From assembly GCA_023228995.1 (NCBI GenBank), contig JALOAD010000035.1, positions 1-35,716 of the forward strand: a stretch of DNA of 35,716 nt. The letters run 5' to 3'. Within the stretch, counting starts at the first letter, position 1. The number at the start of each line of letters is the position of its first letter. The stretch is from Candidatus Muiribacterium halophilum. GTDB lineage: Bacteria; Muiribacteriota; Muiribacteriia; Muiribacteriales; Muiribacteriaceae. Below, in pieces: positions 15,122 through 25,631 of this stretch. The notes under the pieces were generated by a model that was not told the origin of the DNA, ran no database searches, and was given only the letters and a program-made list of their open reading frames with translations. The position numbers and the translations under genes were made by a program.

Positions 15122-15150
15122 CACTTCACCCATTCACTCTTTCACTAGTG
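15122..15150. repeat. Three TTCAC repeats at 8-bp spacing
   Basis: TTCAC occurs at 15125, 15133 and 15141, exactly 8 bp apart, within the divergent region between trpS and cobO and about 30 bp upstream of the cobO -35 element. The tract is richer in C than its surroundings. It may be an activator or repressor site. Confidence 0.4.
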
Positions 15151-15174
15151 TTTGTTCTTTTCTCAACCTTCAAT

Positions 15175-15203
15175 TTGACTATTATATTTTAGATTTGTAT
15201 TAT
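15175..15203 (+). promoter_or_regulatory. Promoter of cobO-nagA
   Basis: TTGACT (15175-15180), a 17-bp spacer and TATTAT (15198-15203). Transcription would begin near 15210, followed by AGGAGA at 15222-15227 and the cobO ATG at 15232. Confidence 0.7.
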
Positions 15204-15231
15204 TTTTGTAAATAACAATTTAGGAGATATT

Positions 15232-15744
15232 ATGAAAGGATATGTTCAAGTTTATACAGGAGATGGAAAAGGTAAAACAACAGCTTCAATCGGACTCGCA
15301 ATAAGAGCAGTAGGAGCTGGTTTAAAAGTTTTTATAGGTCAATTTGTCAAAGGAATGAAATATAGCGAACTTGAATCACTTTCAAATATATCAGGAATAA
15401 CAATAAAACAATATGGGCTTGACTGCTTTATATATAATGAACCAACAAAAAAAGATATATTAAAAGCTAGAGAAGGTTTTGAAGAAATAAAAGAAATCCT
15501 TATATCAAGTGATTATGATGTTATTATACTTGATGAAGCTAATATAGCAATATATTACAAATTATTTACAGTTGAAGAACTAATAGAAGTTTTAAAATCA
15601 AGAAAACCTAATATTGAAGTAATAATAACAGGAAGAAAAGCTACTTCACAAATAATCGATTTCGCAGATCTTGTAACTGAAATGAAAGAAATTAAACATT
15701 ATTATACAAATGGAGTACAAGCAAGAAAAGGAATTGAAAGTTGA
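15232..15744 (+). CDS. cobO: ATP:corrinoid adenosyltransferase (CobA/CobO/BtuR type)
   Basis: It transfers the adenosyl group of ATP to cob(I)alamin or cobyrinic acid diamide to make the coenzyme form of B12. The N-terminus has the P-loop GDGKGKTTA (10-18) followed by GLAIRAVGAGLKV and FVKGMKYSELESL, and the second half has the Walker B-like VIILDEAN and the end EIKHYYTNGVQARKGIE, all typical of this family (170 aa). AGGAGA precedes the ATG by 4 nt. No other B12 synthesis gene is visible, so it may serve salvage of imported corrinoid. The stop overlaps the nagA start. Confidence 0.95.
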   Translation: MKGYVQVYTGDGKGKTTASIGLAIRAVGAGLKVFIGQFVKGMKYSELESLSNISGITIKQYGLDCFIYNEPTKKDILKAREGFEEIKEILISSDYDVIILDEANIAIYYKLFTVEELIEVLKSRKPNIEVIITGRKATSQIIDFADLVTEMKEIKHYYTNGVQARKGIES

Positions 15745-16910
15745 ATAATAAAATAATTAGACTTTATAATTTCAAAAACATTGGAAATAATATTTCAAGA
15801 AATAATATTTCAAGAAATAATATTTCAAGAAATAACATTTCAAGAAATAACATTTCACAAAATAATATTTACATAAAAGATAATTTAATATGTGAAATCT
15901 CAAAAAAAATAATAAAATGTTCATTTGATATTGATTGTAAAGGTAAAATATTAATGCCAGGTTTTTTTGACATTCAAATAAATGGTGCAAATAATATATT
16001 ATTTAATAATTTAAAAAAATCAGATGAACTTGATTTTATATGTTTACAATTACTTAAAGAAGGAATAACATCATTTTTTGCAACATTAATATCCCCTTCT
16101 CTAAATGAAATGAAAAATTTCTTTGAAATTTACAGAAAATCAAAAAAAATCAAAAATTTAAAAGGAATACACATAGAAGGACCATTTATAGAAAAAAGTA
16201 AAAAAGGGATTCATCCAGAAAATAAAATAAGAATTCCAGATAATGAAGATATAAACTTAATACAAAAAAATTCAGATATAATAAAATTAATAACATTATC
16301 ATCAGAAATAGTAGATTCAAAAACAATAAATTTTTTAAATAAATCCAATATAACTGTTTTTGCTGGTCATAGTGATATTTCGTATGAAAATGCAATAAAA
16401 AGCTTTAAAAACAACATAAAAGGAATTACACATATTTTCAATTCAATGTCTGGAATAACAGCAAGAAATCCAGGGTTAGCATTAGCTGCAATCGATTACA
16501 ATGTATACACTTCAATAATAGCTGATTTTAATCATGTTCACGAATCATTATTAATTAGATTATTCAAAGAAAATATAGATAAAAGAATACTTATTTCAGA
16601 CAATATTGGTATAAATAAAAACAATTATGAAATGAATATTTTTGATCAAAAAATCTTCAAAAAAAATAATATAATGAAAAATTCAAATGATATAATCGCT
16701 GGAAGCTGTCTTTCTATAAAAGATATATTTTTAAATCTTTATACAAAAAAAATTCTTACTTTATACGAACTTGAAAAAGTAACTTCAAAAAATGCAGCCA
16801 AATTATTCAAAGTAAATACAGCTGAAATTGCCGAGGGAAAATTAGCAGAATTAATATTATTTGATTATCAAAACAAAAAAAATCAACAAATTGAAACTAT
16901 ATTAATTTAA
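15741..16910 (+). CDS. nagA: N-acetylglucosamine-6-phosphate deacetylase
   Basis: It removes acetate from GlcNAc-6-phosphate to give glucosamine-6-phosphate, a step in amino-sugar and wall recycling. Family motifs: LMPGFFDIQINGANN (71-85), KGIHIEGPF with metal ligand Glu146, AGHS (His210), THIFNSM (His231), and the active acid in LISDNIG (Asp287). The usual DGxHV reads DFNHVH (262-267), a mild divergence. It is 389 aa. Residues 16-43 are an added NNISR repeat coded by a 15-bp tandem array. The start is TTG at 15741, overlapping the cobO stop (TTGA) with AAGGA 8 nt upstream, so the two are co-translated. Confidence 0.92.
   Translation: MNNKIIRLYNFKNIGNNISRNNISRNNISRNNISRNNISQNNIYIKDNLICEISKKIIKCSFDIDCKGKILMPGFFDIQINGANNILFNNLKKSDELDFICLQLLKEGITSFFATLISPSLNEMKNFFEIYRKSKKIKNLKGIHIEGPFIEKSKKGIHPENKIRIPDNEDINLIQKNSDIIKLITLSSEIVDSKTINFLNKSNITVFAGHSDISYENAIKSFKNNIKGITHIFNSMSGITARNPGLALAAIDYNVYTSIIADFNHVHESLLIRLFKENIDKRILISDNIGINKNNYEMNIFDQKIFKKNNIMKNSNDIIAGSCLSIKDIFLNLYTKKILTLYELEKVTSKNAAKLFKVNTAEIAEGKLAELILFDYQNKKNQQIETILI
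15785..15874 (+). repeat. 15-bp in-frame tandem repeat in nagA
   Basis: Six units of AAATAATATTTCAAG, three identical and three with one to a few changes, encode repeated NNISR near the NagA N-terminus. The array would change length without shifting frame. Confidence 0.95.
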
Positions 16911-17104
16911 CATTTTTTAAATAATTTAAACTCAATACATTCTATGTTAGCCATTCCTAATGTCCGACACCACCAATGACAATCAATATTATTAAAAAAC
17001 ACTTCATTATTCTAATTATTCAAGCGGGTTTTTAAAGGAAATTAATTATTTTATTTTACTATTAATAAAAGTAAGTTTTGTACAAAAAAATTCTACTCGG
17101 TAAC

Positions 17105-17131
17105 TTGATCGAACCTTGCGAAGCATATAAT
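17105..17131 (+). promoter_or_regulatory. Possible promoter before the esterase-like gene
   Basis: A perfect TATAAT (17126-17131) follows TTGATC (17105-17110), but the spacer is only 15 bp. The rest of the 281-bp gap from 16911 shows no gene or hairpin terminator that I can support. Confidence 0.3.
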
Positions 17132-17191
17132 CTAAAATAAGATTTTTATGTATTTATTCAGAGCAATCAATTATTTACCGATTTAGTAAAT

Positions 17192-17878
17192 ATGAATAAA
17201 TTTATTTTAATATTATTAATTACATTATTAACCATAATTTCAAATTCAAAAACAATAATCACAGATGGTGGTTCATTAACTATCAATATGTACACCAAAG
17301 AAATACATAATATATTTGAAACTTATAAATACATTATTTACATGCCACAAAACTATACAGGACAAGAAGAATTTTCATTAATTTACATGCTTTCAGGAAA
17401 TAAAATGTCACCAAAAATATTATTACAGGAAAGCTCATTACATCACTTTGCAGAGAAATATAAATTTATAATAATATTACCAATTATAACAGAATATAAT
17501 CAAAATATAAGAAAAAAAATAATATTAGAAAGTATGAAATATGTAAAAGAAAACTATTTAATAAAAAAACAAAATAACTATACAATATCAATGTTTGAAA
17601 ACTCCGAACTATTCAATGATCCAAAAATAAATAATTTATTTAATAAATTTGTTTTTGTCGCATCAAAGCAAAAAGAATTTGATTTTTCTGACAAAAAAAG
17701 CACAGCCATAATAACAGATAACAAAAATGAATTAATCAATGACGGTTCAATAAAAGTAAATTTATCAGGTAAATTATATTCATGGCCTGGAGGAAAAAAA
17801 TCAATACCAAAATACAACAGAAAAAATGAAGATAACAATTTCAACCTAACAAAATTCATAATAAATTTTTTCTTTTAA
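17192..17878 (+). CDS. Secreted esterase-like protein missing the GxSxG motif
   Basis: The 228-aa product has a signal peptide (MNKFILILLITLLTIISNS). YIIYMPQNYTGQEEFSLIYM followed by LSG resembles the opening of esterase D / polyhydroxybutyrate depolymerase-like alpha/beta hydrolases (vylP-nY-yPlvyllHG). The end YSWPGGKKSIPKY resembles the HxWPGG stretch near the catalytic His of the same group. Where GxSxGG should follow, the sequence reads YTISMFENSELF, and the chain is shorter than the family (usually 280-320 aa), so hydrolase activity is doubtful. No clear ribosome binding site precedes the ATG. It could be a decayed gene or a re-used fold; confidence in the family is low to moderate. Confidence 0.5.
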   Translation: MNKFILILLITLLTIISNSKTIITDGGSLTINMYTKEIHNIFETYKYIIYMPQNYTGQEEFSLIYMLSGNKMSPKILLQESSLHHFAEKYKFIIILPIITEYNQNIRKKIILESMKYVKENYLIKKQNNYTISMFENSELFNDPKINNLFNKFVFVASKQKEFDFSDKKSTAIITDNKNELINDGSIKVNLSGKLYSWPGGKKSIPKYNRKNEDNNFNLTKFIINFFF

Positions 17879-17989
17879 AAAATAATTTATTATTCTCATT
17901 GATTTACAAATATAAGCCTGCTTCAAAATATCTTGTTTTTTTATATTTCTATTAAATCTCTAAATTATGCATTTAATCAAAGGATTCAA

Positions 17990-19060
17990 TTATCGAAAAT
18001 GTTTTACAAGATCATATAATCTTTTGTTTTGATATATTCTTTCCTTTCCAATCTTATCAGAAACAAGAAATCCAGCTTTTTCAAGTGTAGAAAGATAATT
18101 AGAAGCAGTTTTTCTTGTCACATCCAGTCCTTTCTTAATATAATCAATTTTTGTATAAAATTCATAGAACAGTAAATTTATCAATTCTTTAGAATAAATC
18201 TTAGGAAGTGTATTTTTAATTTCTTCACACATATTTTCAATTTCGTTATTAAATTTTTTTACTAATGACAAAGTCGTATATGCAGTTTCTTCAATACCTT
18301 TTAAAATAAATATAATCCAATCTTCCCACTTATTTTCCACTCTAACTTCCTGAAGCAATCTATAATAATTAGCTTTATTTTTTATTATATAACTACTCAA
18401 ATAAAGAATAGGACTATCAAGCAGACCTTTAAGAACAATATACAAAACATTAATTATCCTTCCAGCTCTTCCATTCCCATCAAAAAAAGGATGAATACAT
18501 TCAAATTGATAATGTAATATTGCAAGATTTATAAGATAATTTAAACCATCATCATCCTCATTAATATATTTTTCAAGATTATCCAGAAGTTTTAATATCT
18601 CACTTTCACCAGCAGGAGGAGTATACACAATTTCACCAGTACTCTCATTCTTAAGAACTGTACCAGGAATCTTTCTTATGCCAGCATTATTTTCAACTAT
18701 AACACTCTGAATCTCAATAATATTATTTATAGTAATAAAACCGTGTTTTTTCACAAGTTGATATCCATACCATAAAGCTTTCCTGTAATTCACAACCTCT
18801 TTAGCAGAACCATCAATATTTATTGAACTACTCATAGCTTTATAAAGCTCATCATGAGTTGTAATAATATTCTCAATTGCTGAACTATCTTTAGCCTCAT
18901 TAATTGCAACTGCATTAATCAGAATATGTTTATTAGGTATAGTATCAGTATATCCCTTAAGTTCCGCAAGAGCTCTATTTGAATTAACTAATTGTTTCAA
19001 TACAGTTTTAGTCTCAAAATCAAATTTTGGCGGAAGAACAGGTAATTTATAATCAGACAA
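17990..19060 (-). CDS. Fic-domain protein with C-terminal winged helix (class II)
   Basis: Fic enzymes usually transfer AMP from ATP to hydroxyl side chains of target proteins. The active site HPFFDGNGRAGR (190-201) is intact. The N-terminal inhibitory motif SxxxEN (Ser59, Glu63, Asn64 in SSAIEN) makes it class II, self-restrained, like SoFic. Residues about 290-356 form a winged helix-turn-helix (DYIKKGLDVTRKTASNYLST), so it may also bind DNA. The start is TTG at 19060 with GGAGG 8 nt upstream; a TTG 15 bp earlier lies inside that site. Its promoter overlaps a 10-bp palindrome, which suggests self-regulation. There is no antitoxin gene beside it. The 356-aa length is typical. Confidence 0.93.
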   Translation of the reverse strand: MSDYKLPVLPPKFDFETKTVLKQLVNSNRALAELKGYTDTIPNKHILINAVAINEAKDSSAIENIITTHDELYKAMSSSINIDGSAKEVVNYRKALWYGYQLVKKHGFITINNIIEIQSVIVENNAGIRKIPGTVLKNESTGEIVYTPPAGESEILKLLDNLEKYINEDDDGLNYLINLAILHYQFECIHPFFDGNGRAGRIINVLYIVLKGLLDSPILYLSSYIIKNKANYYRLLQEVRVENKWEDWIIFILKGIEETAYTTLSLVKKFNNEIENMCEEIKNTLPKIYSKELINLLFYEFYTKIDYIKKGLDVTRKTASNYLSTLEKAGFLVSDKIGKERIYQNKRLYDLVKHFR

Positions 19061-19082
19061 AATAAACACCTCCAATACTAAA

Positions 19083-19111
19083 ATTAGATATACAAAAATT
19101 ACCTATGTCAA
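19083..19111 (-). promoter_or_regulatory. Strong promoter of the fic gene
   Basis: On the minus strand a perfect TTGACA (19111-19106), 17 bp, and TCTAAT (19088-19083). Transcription would begin close to 19076, just before the GGAGG of the TTG start. Confidence 0.75.
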
Positions 19112-19125
19112 CAAAACATAGGTAA
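19099..19125. promoter_or_regulatory. Palindromic operator over the fic -35 element
   Basis: Perfect 10-bp arms TTACCTATGT (19099-19108) and ACATAGGTAA (19116-19125) with a 7-nt centre. The left arm and centre contain the -35 hexamer of fic (19106-19111), so a bound protein would block RNA polymerase. The winged helix of the Fic protein itself is the natural candidate, but this is inferred from position. Confidence 0.7.
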
Positions 19126-19206
19126 AATTCTTCGTTTTTTACTCATGTTATTTATTTATAAGTAAATAATTTTAATTTTTACTCAAGAAAATTCATTAAC
19201 ATTTTT

Positions 19207-19234
19207 TTGAAAAAAAGTATTATTTGATTATAAT
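19207..19234 (+). promoter_or_regulatory. Promoter of the ECF S-component gene
   Basis: TTGAAA (19207-19212), 16 bp, then a perfect TATAAT (19229-19234). The expected leader is about 38 nt, too short for most riboswitches, and I see no riboswitch-like fold. Confidence 0.65.
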
Positions 19235-19278
19235 ATGTTTCTATAATTTTTATTCTTTAATAAGAGGTTTCAAGCATT

Positions 19279-19809
19279 ATGAACAACACAAAAAAATTAA
19301 TTCTCTCATCACTTTTACTGGCATTATCAATGTTATTACCATTTCTCACAGGACAAATACCACAAATTGGTAATATGCTCACTCCAATGCATATTCCAGT
19401 ATTGTTATGCGGTTTTTTATGTGGATGGCCTTATGGTCTTATAATTGGGTTTATTGCTCCATTACTAAGATTCTTTTTATTTGGCATGCCACCTCTCATT
19501 CCAATTGGAATACTCATGACATTTGAACTGGCAACTTACGGATTTGTTTCAGGATATATATTTAATAAAGTGAAACCCACACTTTCAAAAATATATATAA
19601 CACTAATTATATCAATGATTTGCGGAAGAATTATATGGGGAATAACAAGTTATATTCTTGCAAATATACTTAATATGGATTTTTCATTACAAATTTATAT
19701 AAATTTAGCATTTATAACAGCAATACCAGGAATAATATTTCAACTAATAACAATACCTGCAATAGTTTTTAAATTGGGGTCAAACCACTCAAAAACAGTC
19801 TTGCGGTAA
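19279..19809 (+). CDS. ECF transporter S component, substrate not assigned
   Basis: A 176-aa membrane protein with about six hydrophobic helices. The opening LILSSLLLALSMLLPFLTGQ and the stretch MLTPMHIPVLLCGFLCGWPY, followed by LLRFFLFGMPPLIPIG and TFELATYGFVSG, match substrate-binding S components of energy-coupling factor vitamin transporters (ECF_trnsprt family). Such proteins capture a vitamin or precursor and work with a shared EcfA/A'/T module, which is not in this window. The exact ligand cannot be read from sequence. AGAGGT precedes the ATG by about 9 nt, and a good promoter lies at 19207-19234. It appears to be a single-gene unit upstream of the polysaccharide locus. Confidence 0.85.
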   Translation: MNNTKKLILSSLLLALSMLLPFLTGQIPQIGNMLTPMHIPVLLCGFLCGWPYGLIIGFIAPLLRFFLFGMPPLIPIGILMTFELATYGFVSGYIFNKVKPTLSKIYITLIISMICGRIIWGITSYILANILNMDFSLQIYINLAFITAIPGIIFQLITIPAIVFKLGSNHSKTVLR

Positions 19810-19839
19810 TAATTGTTTTTTTATGAGGTGAAATCTCTT

Positions 19840-19868
19840 TTGTCGATTATATTAATGATACATTATAA
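19840..19868 (+). promoter_or_regulatory. Probable promoter of the polysaccharide locus
   Basis: TTGTCG (19840-19845), 17 bp, TTATAA (19863-19868; TATAAA one base on). The leader before the ATG at 19887 would be about 12-15 nt and includes AAGGGTG as ribosome binding site. Confidence 0.5.
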
Positions 19869-19886
19869 AAATAAAAAGGGTGAAAA

Positions 19887-20764
19887 ATGTTAAAAAAAAT
19901 CATTTTAGTTTTAATTCTTGTTTCAATTGTTATATCTCATTCTTTTGAGTATGGTGATTCTATTGATATTGTTGTTTATAATAAATTTGGTTTAGAGGAA
20001 TTTGCTGATAAATTTGTTGTTAATAAATATGGTAATATTGTTCTTCCTTTTATTGGTGAAATTGATGTTAAAAACAATGATGAAAATAGTCTTAAAGATG
20101 TAATTTATTCAAAGCTTCATCCTGATGTTTTTATTAATCCTGTTATTTCTTTGAATTCAAATAAAAATTTTTTTAATATTTCTGGAATGGTTAATAAAGA
20201 AGGGCGATTTAATTTTTCTTCTCAAACATTGTTAAGTGATGCTATCTTAATGGCTGATAATCTTAAAGAAGGTGCTAATACTTATAATGTTAAAATTATC
20301 CGAGATAGTGCTGAAATTAAAGTTGATTATTTTTCTTTTCAAAAAGGTATTTCCTCTTATAACCCTGTTATTAATGATAAAGATAGAATTATTATTGAAG
20401 AGCTTGATTTTGTATATGTATTAGGTGAAGTTGAAAAACCTTTCAAATCTTATTATTCTAAAGATAATGATGTTATAGATCTTGTTTTATCTGCTTCTTT
20501 TACTCAAAGATCTGCTTTAAGATATAGCAGAATTCTTAGAAAAGATAATGAAAGTAATTCTTATGCTCAAATTCCTATGAATCTTGAAAATGTTTTTAAA
20601 AGAGCTAAAATTAATAATATTCCTGTAATACAACCTGGTGATGTAATTTTTATTCCTAAGAATAATGGTTCTAAATTTGATGTATTTGATCTTACTATTA
20701 ATAAAATATCTGATATATTTAGTGGTCTTAATAATATTAAGATTCTAAGAAGGAATTTATTTTA

Positions 20765-20765
<1 letters not shown>
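19887..20765 (+). CDS. Polysaccharide export protein, Wza family
   Basis: A 292-aa exported protein with an N-terminal signal (MLKKIILVLILVSIVISHS). Residues 21-95 form the polysaccharide-export domain (FEYGDSIDIVVYN, VNKYGNIVLPFIGEIDV), followed by two SLBB-like domains (about 95-170, and FVYVLGEVEKPFKSYY at about 175-255), ending with IPVIQPGDVIFIPKNN. Wza-type proteins form the outer-membrane or periplasmic exit for capsule or exopolysaccharide. There is no lipobox cysteine, unlike E. coli Wza, so attachment may differ. It is the first gene of the locus; its stop overlaps the kinase start (TAATG). Confidence 0.9.
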
Positions 20766-23031
<2,266 letters not shown>

Positions 23032-23032
<1 letters not shown>

Positions 23033-24126
23033 TGAATGATATTGTAATATTAAATCCAGCTGGTTTTATAGGAGGGGCAGAAAAAAGTCTTCTTGAGTTC
23101 ATAAAATTATACTCAAATAGAATAAATGTTGTTATATTTCCTTTTGAGGGTATTTTATGTTCAGAACTTAAAAAGATTGGTGTTGAATATAAAATAATAA
23201 ATCCAGATGATGATTTTAATGAAATTTCAAGAACATCTGGAAAATTAACCCAACTTTATTCTTTTTATAAATATTCTTTAAAAATTTATAAATTTTTAAA
23301 GAATAGAAAGTTTAAATATATTTATTCAAATGGATTAAAAACAAATATTATAAGCGTATTATTAAAAATACTTCTGTATGACAAAAAAGTTATATGGCAT
23401 TTTAGAGATATAAATTCAAAAGGAATTAATTATATTTTTAATTTTTTATCAGTTTTCACTAAAAACATAATTTGTAATTCAGAATATACTTTAAGTCAAT
23501 TTTTTACAAATAAAGCAGTTTTAATATATAATCCAATTTTTTTCAAAAATAACTATAATATTTTTAAAAAGAAAAATTCAATGTTTAAAACAAAAAAAAT
23601 ATGTATATTAGGACATATTACAAAATTAAAAAATATTCACACTGCAATATTATCATTAAAATATTTAGATAAAGATTATATTTTGAATATTTATGGAGAA
23701 TGTCCTTATAAAACTGAATCTATGGAATATAAAAAGAAACTTGAAAAAATTATTATCGATGAAAATCTAAATAATAGAGTGTTTTTTCATAATTTTAATA
23801 AAAATGTAAAATCTATATACTTAGAAAATGATCTATTGCTTTCAGTTTCAACAAAAGAAAGTTTTGGTAGAACTGCTTTTGAAGCTTTATTTTTTAATTT
23901 ACCAGTTATTGTATCAAAAACTGGTTTTTTTTACGATAAATGCTATGATTTCCCTTTTATAATACCTTTAAATAAACTTAATCCAATGTTTATTTCAGAA
24001 AAAATAAAAATTGTATTTAATAATTATACACATTATTCTAAAAAAAACATTGTATTTTTTATGAAATTAAAAGATGAATTTGATACAATAGAAGTCAACA
24101 AAAAAATCATCAAATTATTTAAATAA
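23032..24126 (+). CDS. Glycosyltransferase, GT4-like
   Basis: A 364-aa GT-B fold enzyme, predicted to transfer a sugar from a nucleotide donor to the lipid-linked repeat unit. The N-terminal GFIGGAEKSLLEF, the linker ICILGHITKLKNIHTAI, and the C-terminal KESFGRTAFEALFFNLPVIV (the E-x7-E donor-binding motif) fit family GT4. No membrane helix is present. The ATG overlaps the kinase stop by one base, so the pair are translated together. Donor and linkage cannot be assigned. Confidence 0.88.
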
Positions 24127-24147
24127 TTTGATTTCAAGGAAAATTTA

Positions 24148-24489
24148 ATGTATTTATTTTTTGCAGGTTTAATTTTAGGTATAATTATTGGAACAAATAT
24201 TGAGTTTTTAAGAAATATATCAACTTTAAAATATTTTAACAAAGAAAAAAATAAGAATGTTCTAGGAAAGTTTTCATTATTTGAAATTAAAATAAAATTA
24301 TTTGTTTTAAAATTATATGAAGAAAAAAAAATTCATTTTATAGTAATTTTTTATTGTTTATTAGTATCATTAGTTGTTTTTTCATTTACTGCTATAAGCA
24401 ATTCAAGTTCAAAACCTGGATATTTTGACAAACTTCTTCATATTATGGATAAAATAAACAGATCAATTGAAATGGATTGGGGTAGATAA
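24148..24489 (+). CDS. Small membrane protein of unknown function
   Basis: The 113-aa product has two hydrophobic helices (about 2-20 and 64-84) with a basic loop between them. The end of the second helix continues as SNSSSKPGYFDKLLHIMDK, which faintly resembles the start of VanZ-like proteins common in surface-sugar loci, but the rest of that family is missing, so I do not assign it. AAGGA stands 7 nt before the ATG, and the gene lies in the operon 21 bp after one glycosyltransferase and just before another, which supports a real gene acting at the membrane with them. Confidence 0.65.
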   Translation: MYLFFAGLILGIIIGTNIEFLRNISTLKYFNKEKNKNVLGKFSLFEIKIKLFVLKLYEEKKIHFIVIFYCLLVSLVVFSFTAISNSSSKPGYFDKLLHIMDKINRSIEMDWGR

Positions 24490-24490
24490 A

Positions 24491-25630
24491 ATGAAAATTA
24501 CTGAAATTGGAAAATATTATCCACCTTATAAAGGTGGTATTGAAAGTCATATATATTCAATTTCAAATAATCTAAAAAAATGGGTAAATAAAATTAAAGT
24601 TCTTGTATTTAATACAAGTATGTTTTCTGTAGAAGAAAAAGAAAATAATCTAACAGTCAAAAGATGTAGTAATTTTTTTGAATTTGCTTCAACACCTTTT
24701 TCTTTTATTATGTTTTACGAAATATTAAAAGATAAATCAGATATTATACATATTCACACTCCTAATCCTTCAGTTAATTTTTATTATAATATAGCATTAA
24801 AATTTAAGAAAAAAGACCATTTACTGTTTATATCTCATCATTCTGACATAGTATCACAAAAACTTGCATATATGTTTTATAAACCAATGCTTAAAAAGCT
24901 TTATAAAAAAGCTGATAAAATAATTGTTGCAACAAAAGCTCATGTAACTTACTCTGATATTTTACCAGAATTTTTAGATAAAATAGAAATAATTCCTTAT
25001 GGAATAGCTCCAGAACAATTCAAAATATCTAGCAAAATTAAACTAAGAGTTCTAAAAACAAAAGAATTTCTTGAAAATAAAAAGATTATACTTTTTACAG
25101 GCAGATTAGTATATTACAAAGGAGTCAGTTTTCTTATTGAAGCATTTAATAAACTAAAAAGAAATGATACAACACTTGTAATACTAGGAAATGGTCCATA
25201 CTTCTCTACTCTAAAAGCACAAGCAATGCAAAATGAAAATATTGTATTTATACCAGAAGCAGATGATGAACAATTACAGGTTTTTTTACATGCATGTTCA
25301 ATATTTGTACTTCCATCAATTGAAAAATCTGAAGCATTTGGTATTGTTCAATTAGAAGCAATGGCATGTGGCAAACCAGTTATTTCAACAAAGCTTAATT
25401 CAGGTGTAAGGTCTGTCAATATTGACAAAGTAACAGGTCTTCAAGTTGAACCTAAAAATTCTGATGATTTAATGCAAGCATTAGACAAACTTCTATCTGA
25501 TGATGAATTAAGAGAAGAATATGGGAAAAATGCAATTTATAGTATAAAAGAAAATTATTCATCTGAAAATTGTGCAAAAAAAATATACAATTTATATAAA
25601 TCAGAACTTGATAATAAAATAAGAGGTTGA
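24491..25630 (+). CDS. Glycosyltransferase, GT4 family
   Basis: A 379-aa GT4 enzyme: the start MKITEIGKYYPPYKGGIESH contains the acceptor-side GG loop, and the C-terminal half has FTGRLVYYKGVSFLIEAF, LVILGNGPY and EAFGIVQLEAMACGKPVIS with both glutamates of the donor motif. I chose the ATG at 24491, which begins exactly where family members begin; an in-frame ATG 24 bp upstream lies within the preceding gene and adds residues with no match. Its start is 1 nt past the small membrane protein's stop. Probably adds hexose to the repeat unit; the sugar is unknown. Confidence 0.93.
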   Translation: MKITEIGKYYPPYKGGIESHIYSISNNLKKWVNKIKVLVFNTSMFSVEEKENNLTVKRCSNFFEFASTPFSFIMFYEILKDKSDIIHIHTPNPSVNFYYNIALKFKKKDHLLFISHHSDIVSQKLAYMFYKPMLKKLYKKADKIIVATKAHVTYSDILPEFLDKIEIIPYGIAPEQFKISSKIKLRVLKTKEFLENKKIILFTGRLVYYKGVSFLIEAFNKLKRNDTTLVILGNGPYFSTLKAQAMQNENIVFIPEADDEQLQVFLHACSIFVLPSIEKSEAFGIVQLEAMACGKPVISTKLNSGVRSVNIDKVTGLQVEPKNSDDLMQALDKLLSDDELREEYGKNAIYSIKENYSSENCAKKIYNLYKSELDNKIRG

Positions 25631-25631
25631 T

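Noticed and set aside
19235-19278. A riboswitch before the ECF S-component gene, as is common for vitamin transporters
   Set aside because: The predicted leader is only about 38 nt, and I see no preQ1, TPP or other known aptamer motif in it.
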